From the NCBI GenBank assembly GCA_002327405.1, contig DCVO01000002.1, positions 1,608 to 18,645 of the forward strand: a stretch of 17,038 nt of DNA. Direction: 5' to 3'. Source of the stretch: Thiobacillus sp. UBA2186. Lineage in GTDB: Bacteria > Pseudomonadota > Gammaproteobacteria > Burkholderiales > Thiobacillaceae. Of the stretch, positions 1 to 6,122 are shown piece by piece. How positions within the stretch are numbered: position 1 is the first letter of the stretch; the number at the start of each line of letters is the position of its first letter. The notes beneath the pieces are model-generated. The model had not been told where the DNA came from and did no database searches. It worked only from the letters and a program-made list of their open reading frames with translations. Position numbers and translations under genes: made by a program.

Positions 1-27
1 GGAGTTCGATCCTCCTCCGCTCCACCA
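1..27 (+). tRNA. tRNA 3' end, probably tRNA-Ala (5' part outside window)
   Basis: The first bases fit the T-loop and acceptor arm of a tRNA. The T-loop TTCGATC is at 5-11, with GGAG before it and CTCCT after it as the T-stem. The acceptor strand CCGCTCC is at 17-23, the discriminator A at 24 and an encoded CCA at 25-27. U70 together with A73 fits the G3:U70 identity pair of tRNA-Ala, but the anticodon is not in the window. An integrase gene begins 166 bp downstream and reads away from it, so this 3' end is the likely attachment site (attL) of an integrated element. That role is inferred; no second copy of the sequence was seen in the window. Confidence 0.82.
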
Positions 28-60
28 ATTCAACACCCAAGCAAGTCCAGCAAAATCCAG

Positions 61-87
61 AAGCCCGCGTGACTGCGGGCTTTTTTT
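61..87 (+). terminator. Rho-independent terminator after the tRNA
   Basis: An 8-bp stem AAGCCCGC / GCGGGCTT with a 6-nt loop GTGACT runs straight into T7. It lies 34 bp past the tRNA CCA end and would stop the tRNA transcript before the integrase region. Confidence 0.88.
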
Positions 88-142
88 GTTGGTTTTGCGT
101 CCCGGAAGGGGTAATACCATCCATTGACATCCGGGAATAGAT

Positions 143-191
143 GGGGGCAACATTGGGGGCAAGTGAGTTGCCCCCGCAAGGAGTTGCCCCC
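143..191. promoter_or_regulatory. Four copies of GGGGGCAA between tRNA and integrase, two forward and two inverted
   Basis: GGGGGCAA occurs at 143-150 and 155-162, and its complement TTGCCCCC at 168-175 and 184-191. The inner pair could also fold as an 8-bp stem with a 5-nt loop. The cluster lies between the presumed attachment site and the integrase start. This is where arm-type integrase, excisionase or autoregulator sites sit in P4-like islands, but the role here is inferred. Confidence 0.5.
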
Positions 192-193
192 AA

Positions 194-1408
194 ATGCCCC
201 TCACAGACACCGCGATTCGCAGCGCCAAGCCCGGCGAAAAGGCCGTCAAGCTGTTCGACGAGCGCGGGCTTTATCTGGAAATCTCCCCCACCGGGGGCAA
301 GTGGTGGCGGCTGAAGTACCGCTTCGACGGCAAGGAAAAGCGGCTGTCGCTGGGCGTCTATCCCGACGTGAACTTGAAAAACGCACGGGAACGCCGCGAC
401 GAGGCGCGCAAGCTGCTGACCAATGGCATCGACCCGAGCGAGAACCGCAAGGTGCAGAAGTCGGCGCGCGCCGACCGGGCGGCGAACAGTTTCGAGGCCG
501 TGGCGCGGGAGTGGTTCGCCAAGTATTCCCCGACTTGGGCCGCCTCGCACGCCAGCAAGATCATCCAACGGCTGGAAAAAGACATCTTCCCTTGGCTCGG
601 CGGCAAGCCGATTGCGGAGATTGCCGCGCCGGAACTGCTGACCGTGCTACGCCGCATCGAAAACCGGGGCGCGCTGGACACGTCACACCGGGCGCACCAG
701 AACTGCGGGCAGATATTCCGCTATGGCATCGCCACCGGGCGATGCGACCGCGACCCGGCTGGCGACTTGCGCGGCGCGCTGGCGCCAGCCAAGCACGAAC
801 ACTTCGCGTCCATCACGGAACCGGCGGCAGTGGGCGAATTGCTGCGCGCCATCGACGGCTTCCGGGGCACCCTCGTCGTGCAAAGCGCCTTGAAGCTCGC
901 GCCCCTGTTCTTCGTGCGGCCCGGCGAATTGCGGCAAGCGGAATGGGATCAGTTCGACTTCGAAAAACGCGAGTGGCGTTACTTCGTCACCAAGACCAAG
1001 AGCGAACACCTCGTCCCGCTGGCGAAGCAGGCCGTGGCGATCCTGCAAGAACTCCAACCGCTGACCGGCGGTGGAAAATTCGTGTTCCCCGGACGCGATC
1101 CGAAAAAGCCCATGAGCGATGCCGCGCTGAACGCCGCCCTGCGGCGCATGGGCTACGACACCAAAACCGAAATCACCGGCCACGGCTTCCGCGCCATGGC
1201 GCGCACCATCCTGCACCAGGAATTGGGCGTGAAGCCGGAAGTCATCGAACACCAACTCGCGCACCGCGTGCCGGACGCGCTCGGCACCGCCTACAACCGC
1301 ACCAAGTTCCTCAAGGAGCGCCGCGACATGATGCAGCAGTGGGCGGACTATCTCGACAAGCTTAAGGCCGGCGCAGAAGTGATCCCCTTGCAAGGTCGCC
1401 AACGCTGA
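194..1408 (+). CDS. P4-type tyrosine integrase of a tRNA-targeted island
   Basis: This is a site-specific tyrosine recombinase of about 404 aa, a normal length for P4-like island integrases. The N-terminus (MPLTDTAIRSAKPGEK, then GLYLEISPTGGKWWR and LSLGVYPDV) is the DUF4102 arm-binding domain. A core-binding domain covers roughly residues 100-190. The C-terminal catalytic domain shows Arg in FVRPGELR, Lys in TKTKSEH, HGFRAMAR as the H-x-x-R box, His in HQLAHRV and the likely nucleophile Tyr in TAYNRT, so it looks intact. An AGGAG lies 10 bp before the ATG. It starts beside the tRNA 3' end and reads away from it, as expected for an island integrase that recombines at that tRNA. The excision partner and the far island end are not visible. 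Confidence 0.94.
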   Translation: MPLTDTAIRSAKPGEKAVKLFDERGLYLEISPTGGKWWRLKYRFDGKEKRLSLGVYPDVNLKNARERRDEARKLLTNGIDPSENRKVQKSARADRAANSFEAVAREWFAKYSPTWAASHASKIIQRLEKDIFPWLGGKPIAEIAAPELLTVLRRIENRGALDTSHRAHQNCGQIFRYGIATGRCDRDPAGDLRGALAPAKHEHFASITEPAAVGELLRAIDGFRGTLVVQSALKLAPLFFVRPGELRQAEWDQFDFEKREWRYFVTKTKSEHLVPLAKQAVAILQELQPLTGGGKFVFPGRDPKKPMSDAALNAALRRMGYDTKTEITGHGFRAMARTILHQELGVKPEVIEHQLAHRVPDALGTAYNRTKFLKERRDMMQQWADYLDKLKAGAEVIPLQGRQR

Positions 1409-1435
1409 GACGCACGACGCGCCTCTGGCCTGCCG

Positions 1436-1813
1436 TTACCTGAATGCTTCCCCCTTCTTCGCTCTGGCGGAGGCGGTATCCACAATGTGGTCGATGACCC
1501 GCTCTTTAGTTTTCCATTTCAAGACTAGCTTGCCGGGGTCCATCCCGTATTCCGCTACGATGTCGCGCAACTGTTCAAGATCGAGAGCAGCGAGGCGTTG
1601 CCGCAGAATCGCGTCGCCTTCCTGATATACGGCAACAGGATCAAGAACGGCTGGCGCTCGTCTCCCACCCTTCCCTCTTTTCGGCACCTCGGCCTCAATG
1701 TCCTTCCCCAAACCATTGAGGGCTGTTGCCAGTCTCTCGGCGAATTCGGGATTCCGCCGAATTTCTACGAGAATGGCCTCAAACAGTGCAGCAACTTTGT
1801 TTTCTAAGGTCAT
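1436..1813 (-). CDS. Small protein coupled to ParA, function unknown
   Basis: A 125-aa protein starting MTLENKVAALFEAI. Its ATG overlaps the parA stop codon (ATGA), so it is probably translated by coupling. The N-terminal half looks helical. A basic linker (VPKRGKGGRRAP) sits near the middle. The C-terminal part (LAALDLEQLRDIVAEYG, then WKTKERVIDHIVD) resembles a short helical SAP- or Rho-N-like nucleic-acid-binding fold; that resemblance is an impression only. By position it occupies the place of a ParB or centromere-binding partner, but no ParB motif is visible. A longer start at 1831 would lie inside parA and has no better ribosome binding site. It converges on the integrase gene with a gap of 27 bp. 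Confidence 0.72.
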   Translation of the reverse strand: MTLENKVAALFEAILVEIRRNPEFAERLATALNGLGKDIEAEVPKRGKGGRRAPAVLDPVAVYQEGDAILRQRLAALDLEQLRDIVAEYGMDPGKLVLKWKTKERVIDHIVDTASARAKKGEAFR

Positions 1814-2853
1814 CCTTCCAGCGCCTCCCAAATCTCTTTAGCCAGTGCTTCATATGCGTCAACCTGCCACTGGTAACCATATTTCTGCTTAAGCGTCCGC
1901 TGACCGGTAGAAAATTCCGCCGCGCTCGCAATCTGGTTATTCTCTTTGATGATGGTCTTAAAGAGCGGCGCGTCTTTGCCTTCCCGAAGCCGCTTTACGA
2001 CATTCTGGTGTACCGTGGACTGTTCGCGGTACTTGGATACTACGATTCCAAGAGGCTCAATCGGTTCGGCAATCTGCTGCGAAAACTCGCCAACGCGCTT
2101 CACGATTTGCGGAATGCCATACGTAGACAGCACATCCGGGATGGTCGGGATCACATAGCCGTTCGACATGCGCAATCCGTTGAGGGTGATCACGCCAAGA
2201 TTCGGCGGGCAGTCGATCAGTATGATGTCGTAGTCATCGACAATTGGTCGGACAGCACGAGTTAGGAGATCAATTGGATTCACCGCGTAAAAGCGGCCAG
2301 AAGGGACCGTCGCCAAGCGATCCTGCACGTCGATCAGGTCGAGGCTCGAAGGAAGCAGATCGATTGTTTTTGCAGACTGGACATCTGATACGTGCTTTTG
2401 AAGGGACTTACCCAGATCGAACTTCGGGTTTTCTGGATCAAGTGCGTCCTTGAAAAGGCGGGCCAATGTTTGATCCTTCTTGTTCAATTCCGCCCACTTC
2501 TCTTCTCCGATCAGCATCGTGGTCGCATTCGTCTGAGGATCGAGGTCAATCACCAGCACCTTCTTCCGCAGCAAAGCCGAATAGACTTCGGCAAGTGCGA
2601 CTGTCGTGTGAGTCTTGCCGACCCCGCCTTTTAAATTGATAGTGGAAACTACATGTGCCATAGGAACCCTCCTCGTTCTGAGCCAAGCACGCACTTGAGA
2701 GCGCCGGAAAACCGGGCCGGATTTGAGTTCAGCGATAGGCTTCGGGAAATCCGAGAACCGCGAGCGCCAATTGGCAACGGCCTGCCGAGAGACACCTGCC
2801 AGTTCGGCAATTTCATTGATTCCGACTAGCTCTTCGCCGTGACTGTTTGCCAT
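1810..2853 (-). CDS. parA: ParA-family ATPase with N-terminal HTH domain
   Basis: A 347-aa protein with two parts. Residues 10-62 form a MerR/AlpA-like DNA-binding domain (GINEIAELAGVSRQAVANWR, then PVFRRSQVRAWLRTRR). Residues 65-347 form a ParA/Soj-type ATPase: deviant Walker A KGGVGKT with Lys75 and Lys80, the Asp-rich VLVIDLDPQTNAT strand near 99-111, and the Walker B-like YDIILIDCPPNLG. Such ATPases segregate plasmids or help keep integrative elements; the fused HTH suggests autoregulation, as in type Ia ParA proteins. GAAGGGG lies about 7 bp before the ATG. A palindrome covering its promoter lies just upstream. A strong internal ribosome binding site precedes Met65, so a shorter ATPase-only form may also be made. 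The gene and its partner look less G+C-rich than the nif genes, in line with foreign origin. Confidence 0.9.
   Translation of the reverse strand: MANSHGEELVGINEIAELAGVSRQAVANWRSRFSDFPKPIAELKSGPVFRRSQVRAWLRTRRVPMAHVVSTINLKGGVGKTHTTVALAEVYSALLRKKVLVIDLDPQTNATTMLIGEEKWAELNKKDQTLARLFKDALDPENPKFDLGKSLQKHVSDVQSAKTIDLLPSSLDLIDVQDRLATVPSGRFYAVNPIDLLTRAVRPIVDDYDIILIDCPPNLGVITLNGLRMSNGYVIPTIPDVLSTYGIPQIVKRVGEFSQQIAEPIEPLGIVVSKYREQSTVHQNVVKRLREGKDAPLFKTIIKENNQIASAAEFSTGQRTLKQKYGYQWQVDAYEALAKEIWEALEG
2659..2674 (-). promoter_or_regulatory. Internal ribosome binding site and ATG inside parA
   Basis: On the minus strand GAGGAGGG (2667-2674) stands 5 nt before an in-frame ATG (2659-2661). This codes for Met65, exactly where the ATPase domain begins (MAHVVSTINLKGG). 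It is a stronger match to a Shine-Dalgarno sequence than the one at the annotated start. This suggests dual products or a past fusion of separate HTH and ParA genes. Confidence 0.5.
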
Positions 2854-2866
2854 ATCTCGCCCCTTC

Positions 2867-2916
2867 TGTGAACGTCGTACACAATGGATTGTGTACGTTG
2901 TTCACAATACTGTCAA
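2867..2916 (-). promoter_or_regulatory. parA promoter overlapped by a 40-bp palindromic operator
   Basis: On the minus strand TTGACA (2911-2916), a 17-bp spacer and CACAAT (2888-2893) form a good sigma-70 promoter. A near-perfect inverted repeat at 2867-2906 has arms TGTGAAC..CGTACACAAT and its complement around a central GG, with two mismatches per arm. It covers the -10 box and the expected start point. It is the obvious target for the HTH of ParA or for its partner, and it could serve as an autorepression operator or a partition site. Confidence 0.65.
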
Positions 2917-3029
2917 CCCCCAACAGGGAGCCCCTCCGGGGCGGACGGGAAGCGGGGCGCGAGCATGGGGAGCGGAAGCCGCGCAGCGGCTGATGCCCCA
3001 CGCGCAGCGACACACTGGGCGGGCGGGGC
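2917..3029. other. G+C-rich non-coding stretch with small hairpins
   Basis: Between the parA promoter and the repeat array no convincing gene is present. Two short stem-loops are visible: GCCCC-TCC-GGGGC (2930-2942) and AGCCGC-GCA-GCGGCT (2977-2991). Neither has a T-run. Function unknown. Confidence 0.35.
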
Positions 3030-3158
3030 ATAAACATAAATGGGGTCTACATATAAATGGGGTCTACATAAATGGGGTCAGACTACATAAATGGGGTCAC
3101 TACATAAATGGGGTCACACTCATAAATGCTACATAAATACATAAATGGGGTCAGACAC
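3030..3158. repeat. Array of ATAAATGGGGTC repeats ending in the RAYT terminal motif
   Basis: ATAAATGGGGTC occurs at 3036, 3053, 3068, 3087, 3104 and 3141. Two decayed partial copies lie near 3122 and 3132. Intact copies start 15-19 bp apart, with 37 bp across the decayed ones. The last copy continues as ATAAATGGGGTCAGACAC. The sequence at 5450-5469, read on the minus strand, ends in the same ATGGGGTCAGACAC. The array therefore looks like multiplied copies of the end of the RAYT element next to it. It codes for nothing recognisable. Confidence 0.75.
3148..3158. repeat. Left target-site duplication of the IS4-family element
   Basis: GGGTCAGACAC lies directly outside the left IS end, and the same 11 bp lie directly outside the right end at 4690-4700. 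An 11-bp duplication is within the range known for the IS4 family. Confidence 0.85.
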
Positions 3159-3177
3159 CAATGGCACTACCTTAAGC
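3159..3177. repeat. Left terminal inverted repeat of the IS
   Basis: CAATGGCACTACCTTAAGC matches the complement of the right end at all 19 positions. The transposase stop codon (complement of CTA at 3167-3169) lies inside this repeat. Confidence 0.92.
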
Positions 3178-4567
3178 CCTCGGCATAAAGCGCCTGCCGC
3201 TGTTTGAGGGTGGCCGCTTTCAGGACATGACGGGGTTGCGTCATGAGCGTGTGTTGGTTGGGTCGTCGCTTGACCACGCGAGGCTCGGTCCGTCCCGGTC
3301 GATCCGGCAGCCGCAAATGCGCGATGCCGGCCAGGAGATAAGCCCGGCGGAGCGTCAGCCGTCCTTGCGGCGCATGCCGCAGGTTCTCCTCGAAGGCACG
3401 AATCAATTGCAGCGCAGCCTTGAAGCTTAACTGACGCGGCAACACATGGCCAAGACACGCCGCCTGCGCCATGATCGCCCGCACCAGGTTGTAAGCCAGC
3501 AGATGCACGGCGATTTCCTTCTTCACCATCTCCGGACTCTTGCAGCGCAGCACGTCCATCTGCATCACCGTCTTGATCGATCGCAAATCCAGCTCAACCT
3601 GCCAACGGGCATGATAGAGCGCCAGCAATTCCCGCTTGCCGACCTCGCCCGCCGCGGCCAGCGTCGTGACCAGGGTCAAACCGCCGACACGCGCCTCCCG
3701 CAACGTTAAGGTTTCAGGCATCGCGGCGTAGGTTGCCGCATCCATCCAGACGGGGCGTTGCGGACGCTGCCAGGCTACAACATGATCCTTCGCGCCCAGC
3801 CGTTTGCCCCGGCGAAAGTCGGTATGCCGCAACTGATGTTGACGCACCACCACATCCACCCCATGCCGGACAAGCCAAGCCAGCAGGAAATAGCCGGAGA
3901 AATAGCGGTCGGCAATCACCACATCCCCCGCCTTCAGACGATGGGCGAGTTGCCACAGCATGGCCGTTTCTCCCGTGCGCTTGCCCTCGCACGGGCCGGT
4001 CGTCCATTCCAGCACGGCTCCGCAGGATAAGGAAATAATCGCCACCAAACGCGCCAGCGGAAACCCCAATCCGGGTTTCTGGGTTGCGCTTTGAGGAAAC
4101 TCGGCCTGGTTCGCCGGGGTGTCTGGCATGGAGAGGGTTGTGCCGTCCACGAGTTTGACTTCGCGGCCTCGCCAGCGCCAGGCATCGGGCTGCGCGGCGC
4201 ATAGCCGTTGCCCGGTTTCCCGCCCGAGCCGCTCGACCAGGTTCAATGCCAGTCGTGCCCGTGCACGGCAGTAGGGTCCGTTGTTCAAGCTGCACGGCGG
4301 CTGTTCCAGCGCCACCCGCTGGCTCAGGCCACGGGCGACTGCATCCTGGCAACTTTGATCGGCTCCCAGCACTTGTTCGATGAATAAGCTCAGTGTCTGC
4401 ATCGGGCTATAGATGCGCTCGCGGTAGTCACCCGCTTCTTCCTCGACCATGCGCAACAGATCGTGCCGGGGAATCACCTGCCCAAGCGTCGCGCCAGATC
4501 CTTGGGCAAATCGGCGACAAAATCGTTTGACTTGTCCTGCTGCCACTCGCCGCTTGGTATGATTCAT
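3167..4567 (-). CDS. IS4-family DDE transposase
   Basis: A 466-aa transposase that cuts and pastes the surrounding IS. The IS4 catalytic triad is visible: Asp141 in LVDGTTLSMPD, Asp220 in VVIADRYFSGY and Glu325 within YHARWQVELDLRSIK. The last keeps the family signature Y-x2-R-x3-E-x6-K exactly (Tyr318, Arg321, Glu325, Lys332). The start was set at the ATG of MNHTK because GGAGGG lies 9 bp upstream. An upstream in-frame GTG at 4597 would add ten residues but lacks such a site. The length is usual for IS4 transposases and no frameshift is seen. The stop codon is inside the left inverted repeat. Confidence 0.94.
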   Translation of the reverse strand: MNHTKRRVAAGQVKRFCRRFAQGSGATLGQVIPRHDLLRMVEEEAGDYRERIYSPMQTLSLFIEQVLGADQSCQDAVARGLSQRVALEQPPCSLNNGPYCRARARLALNLVERLGRETGQRLCAAQPDAWRWRGREVKLVDGTTLSMPDTPANQAEFPQSATQKPGLGFPLARLVAIISLSCGAVLEWTTGPCEGKRTGETAMLWQLAHRLKAGDVVIADRYFSGYFLLAWLVRHGVDVVVRQHQLRHTDFRRGKRLGAKDHVVAWQRPQRPVWMDAATYAAMPETLTLREARVGGLTLVTTLAAAGEVGKRELLALYHARWQVELDLRSIKTVMQMDVLRCKSPEMVKKEIAVHLLAYNLVRAIMAQAACLGHVLPRQLSFKAALQLIRAFEENLRHAPQGRLTLRRAYLLAGIAHLRLPDRPGRTEPRVVKRRPNQHTLMTQPRHVLKAATLKQRQALYAEGLR

Positions 4568-4670
4568 TTGGGCTGACCCTCCTGCGTTATGCACCACGGA
4601 TTCGACACCCGCATCGTAACGCGTCGAGATCGTCAGCCCACATTTACCTCGTTGTTTATTATCAGAATTC

Positions 4671-4689
4671 GCTTAAGGTAGTGCCATTG
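4671..4689. repeat. Right terminal inverted repeat of the IS
   Basis: GCTTAAGGTAGTGCCATTG is the exact complement of the left end. The copy of GGGTCAGACAC follows at 4690-4700. Confidence 0.92.
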
Positions 4690-4707
4690 GGGTCAGACAC
4701 GATTATC
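4690..4707. repeat. Right target duplication and inner part of the RAYT left inverted repeat
   Basis: GGGTCAGACAC (4690-4700) is the second copy of the IS target duplication. Together with GATTAT it is also the complement of the RAYT right end at 5450-5469. It contains the RAYT stop codon (4693-4695). Confidence 0.75.
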
Positions 4708-5403
4708 ATCGTCCTTCCTCGGCCTGCCCACCCCTTTTGATCCGGCGCGCCGGGCTCCAAGCCGCTCGATTTCTTCCTTGAATTTCTCGCCGCCCAGCGC
4801 CCATCCTTTGTGCGTCGATTCACGGATATCCTTGAGTTCCTGACCGGGGATCGCCGCTCGAAATAGTTGGCGGTAGGCGCTCTGCCGATCGCCATCATGC
4901 TTCCCTAGCGCAAGATATTCTCTGTGCGGCAGCAGCCAGTCAAGGTTCTTGCCGCCCTCGCCCAGCGCATTGCGCCGGTAGCTTGACCAGGGGTAGTCCC
5001 GGGGATGGGCAACCATTCCGGCGCGCACGGGATTCAGTTCGATGTAGCGCATGACGGTCAGCAGGTAGCGTTCGCTGTCCACGACCGTGGCGCGGTAGCG
5101 CCCCTCCCATAGGGTGCCGCTGCGCTTGTAGGTGTAGTTGAAGTACTGGACGTATTTCCTGCCAACCGACTGGAATACTTTGCTGATGCTGTTTTCATTC
5201 TCTGGCGTTGCCAGCAGATGGATGTGGTTGGTCATCCAGACGTAGGCATGGATTTGCAGTTGATGTTTTTCAGAGGCATCAACCAGTGCGTCGCGGAAGA
5301 ACTGGCAGTCGGCCTCGGCGGCAAAAATAATCTGGCGGTTGTTGCCGCGCTGGATGATGTGCTGGGGCTGGCCGGGTATGACGTAACGGGGAAGACGGGC
5401 CAT
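4693..5403 (-). CDS. REP-associated tyrosine transposase (RAYT, Y1/IS200-like)
   Basis: A 236-aa single-strand DNA transposase of the HUH type. The start MARLPRYVIPGQPQHIIQRG and the HUH box TNHIHLL (His60, His62) are typical of the RAYT family. So are the tyrosine-rich helix near 84-92 and the blocks GTLWEGRYRA, RYIELNPVRAGMV and PWSSYRRNA. Family members act on short REP palindromes and are usually single-copy, domesticated enzymes. The gene is flanked by inverted copies of GGGGTCAGACACGATTAT, and its last codons (NRV-stop) are formed by the left copy. The tail is basic (GSKGVGRPRKDDD). The ATG at 5403 has only a weak ribosome binding site. It looks intact, but the left end of its element is now interrupted by the IS. 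Confidence 0.92.
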   Translation of the reverse strand: MARLPRYVIPGQPQHIIQRGNNRQIIFAAEADCQFFRDALVDASEKHQLQIHAYVWMTNHIHLLATPENENSISKVFQSVGRKYVQYFNYTYKRSGTLWEGRYRATVVDSERYLLTVMRYIELNPVRAGMVAHPRDYPWSSYRRNALGEGGKNLDWLLPHREYLALGKHDGDRQSAYRQLFRAAIPGQELKDIRESTHKGWALGGEKFKEEIERLGARRAGSKGVGRPRKDDDNRV

Positions 5404-5449
5404 GACTGTGGTTACCGGGCAATTGGAAACACGGCAATTCTACCCCCCA

Positions 5450-5469
5450 ATAATCGTGTCTGACCCCAT
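5450..5469. repeat. Right inverted repeat of the RAYT element
   Basis: ATAATCGTGTCTGACCCCAT is the complement of the left end once the IS is removed (ATGGGGTCAGACAC at 3145-3158 joined to GATTAT at 4701). The pair, about 20 bp long, brackets the RAYT gene and marks the limits of its element. Confidence 0.8.
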
Positions 5470-5886
5470 ATATATGGAACCGCCTGCGCCGAATCGGGTT
5501 ACTGGCGCTGGCGGTTCGTGCAGGACAGTACGGGGCTGAATTCCCTGGAGTCCCACCCCATGTCCCTGTTTGCGGCCGAAGTTCATGCCCAGGCAGTGGA
5601 TTTGCGACTACCGCCGTTCAAATCCCGCCGGAAAGACTGGGTGCATCCTGATGACTATTCCGTAACACAGCGGTTTGCCCGGGATGCACGGGAGCAGGGG
5701 ACTCAACTGATTCTCTATGAATCGGTACGCGATCCGGAGCATGGCGGATGCGCGGCAGTGCTGTCACCTGAAGCCTTCACGCCAGGGCAGGAACCCAAAA
5801 CCGAAACCTGGTTCCTGGCCGTTACGCCAAAGGGAGTAGTGTGGCAGCGCGAATCCGGGGAATACTTTGAATTCGCGTGGAATTGA
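5470..5886 (+). pseudogene. RES-domain toxin gene, N-terminal part missing
   Basis: The reading frame coming out of the RAYT end reads TACAESGYWRWRF, then FAAEVHAQAVDLRLPPF, HPDDYSVTQRFARDAREQG, LILYESVRDPEHGGCAAVLS and GVVWQRESGEYFEFAWN. This matches the middle and C-terminal part of RES-domain proteins, the NAD-degrading toxins of RES-Xre toxin-antitoxin pairs. The N-terminal half, the Xre antitoxin gene and a proper start are absent. The frame is closed by a stop at 5461 inside the RAYT repeat. The only starts are GTG 5518 and ATG 5560, inside the fold. A remnant is therefore likelier than an active toxin. The missing part was not found left of the mobile elements, so insertion was accompanied or followed by deletion. 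Confidence 0.72.
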
Positions 5887-6017
5887 TTCCTCCTCCCGCC
5901 AACCTGGCGCCTCGTCTGAATCAGCACAACATGCGCCACTCGAGGCTGCCGCACTGACCAGGATTTTGCTCCCCATCGCAGCCTCACCAAGTAGTCACGG
6001 CCAACCACTCGCCATAA

Positions 6018-6116
6018 TATTCTCTAAAGCAAATAAATACTCATTATTCTCTTGAAAGAATATATTGCATTTATTCGCTTTGAGTTATATATTGGGATTA
6101 TTCTTTATCAGGAATA
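6018..6116 (+). promoter_or_regulatory. Four HipB-type operators at 27-bp intervals
   Basis: TATTC occurs at 6018, 6045, 6072 and 6099, exactly 27 bp apart. Eight bases after each one stands GAATA or a derivative: AAATA (6031), GAATA (6058), TTATA (6085) and GAATA (6112). This matches the TATCC-N8-GGATA operators known for E. coli HipB, also four in number. Sites 2 and 4 are perfect palindromes and site 3 is the weakest. Autorepression of hipBA by HipB or the HipAB complex is the likely role. Confidence 0.8.
6065..6093 (+). promoter_or_regulatory. Tentative hipBA promoter
   Basis: TTGCAT (6065-6070), a 17-bp spacer and TATATT (6088-6093) give a good -10 and a weak -35 box. They lie among the operators and 30 bp before the hipB ATG, so bound repressor would block them. 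Confidence 0.4.
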
Positions 6117-6122
6117 TTAGCC

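Larger units (their letters stand above)
3159..4689 (-). mobile_element. Complete IS4-family insertion sequence, 1531 bp
   Basis: The element is bounded by perfect 19-bp terminal inverted repeats (CAATGGCACTACCTTAAGC at 3159-3177 and its complement at 4671-4689). It is flanked by an 11-bp direct duplication. It holds one intact transposase gene on the minus strand. Perfect ends, an intact gene and an intact target duplication suggest recent insertion. It landed in the GGGGTCAGACAC motif at the left end of the adjacent RAYT element, separating that motif from the repeat array. Confidence 0.93.

Noticed and set aside
124..1365. 413-aa open frame over the integrase
   Set aside because: It is a shifted frame of the integrase gene, rich in Arg and Pro, with no family motif; the integrase frame has all catalytic residues.
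3030..3158. CRISPR array
   Set aside because: The repeats are only about 12 bp, start 15-19 bp apart with almost no spacer, and match the end of the neighbouring RAYT element. No cas genes are present.
5884..5905. Possible second attachment site (TGATTCCTCCTCCCGCC resembles the tRNA end)
   Set aside because: The match to the tRNA 3' end is broken by mismatches and a shift, lacks the acceptor end and CCA, and is explained by chance.
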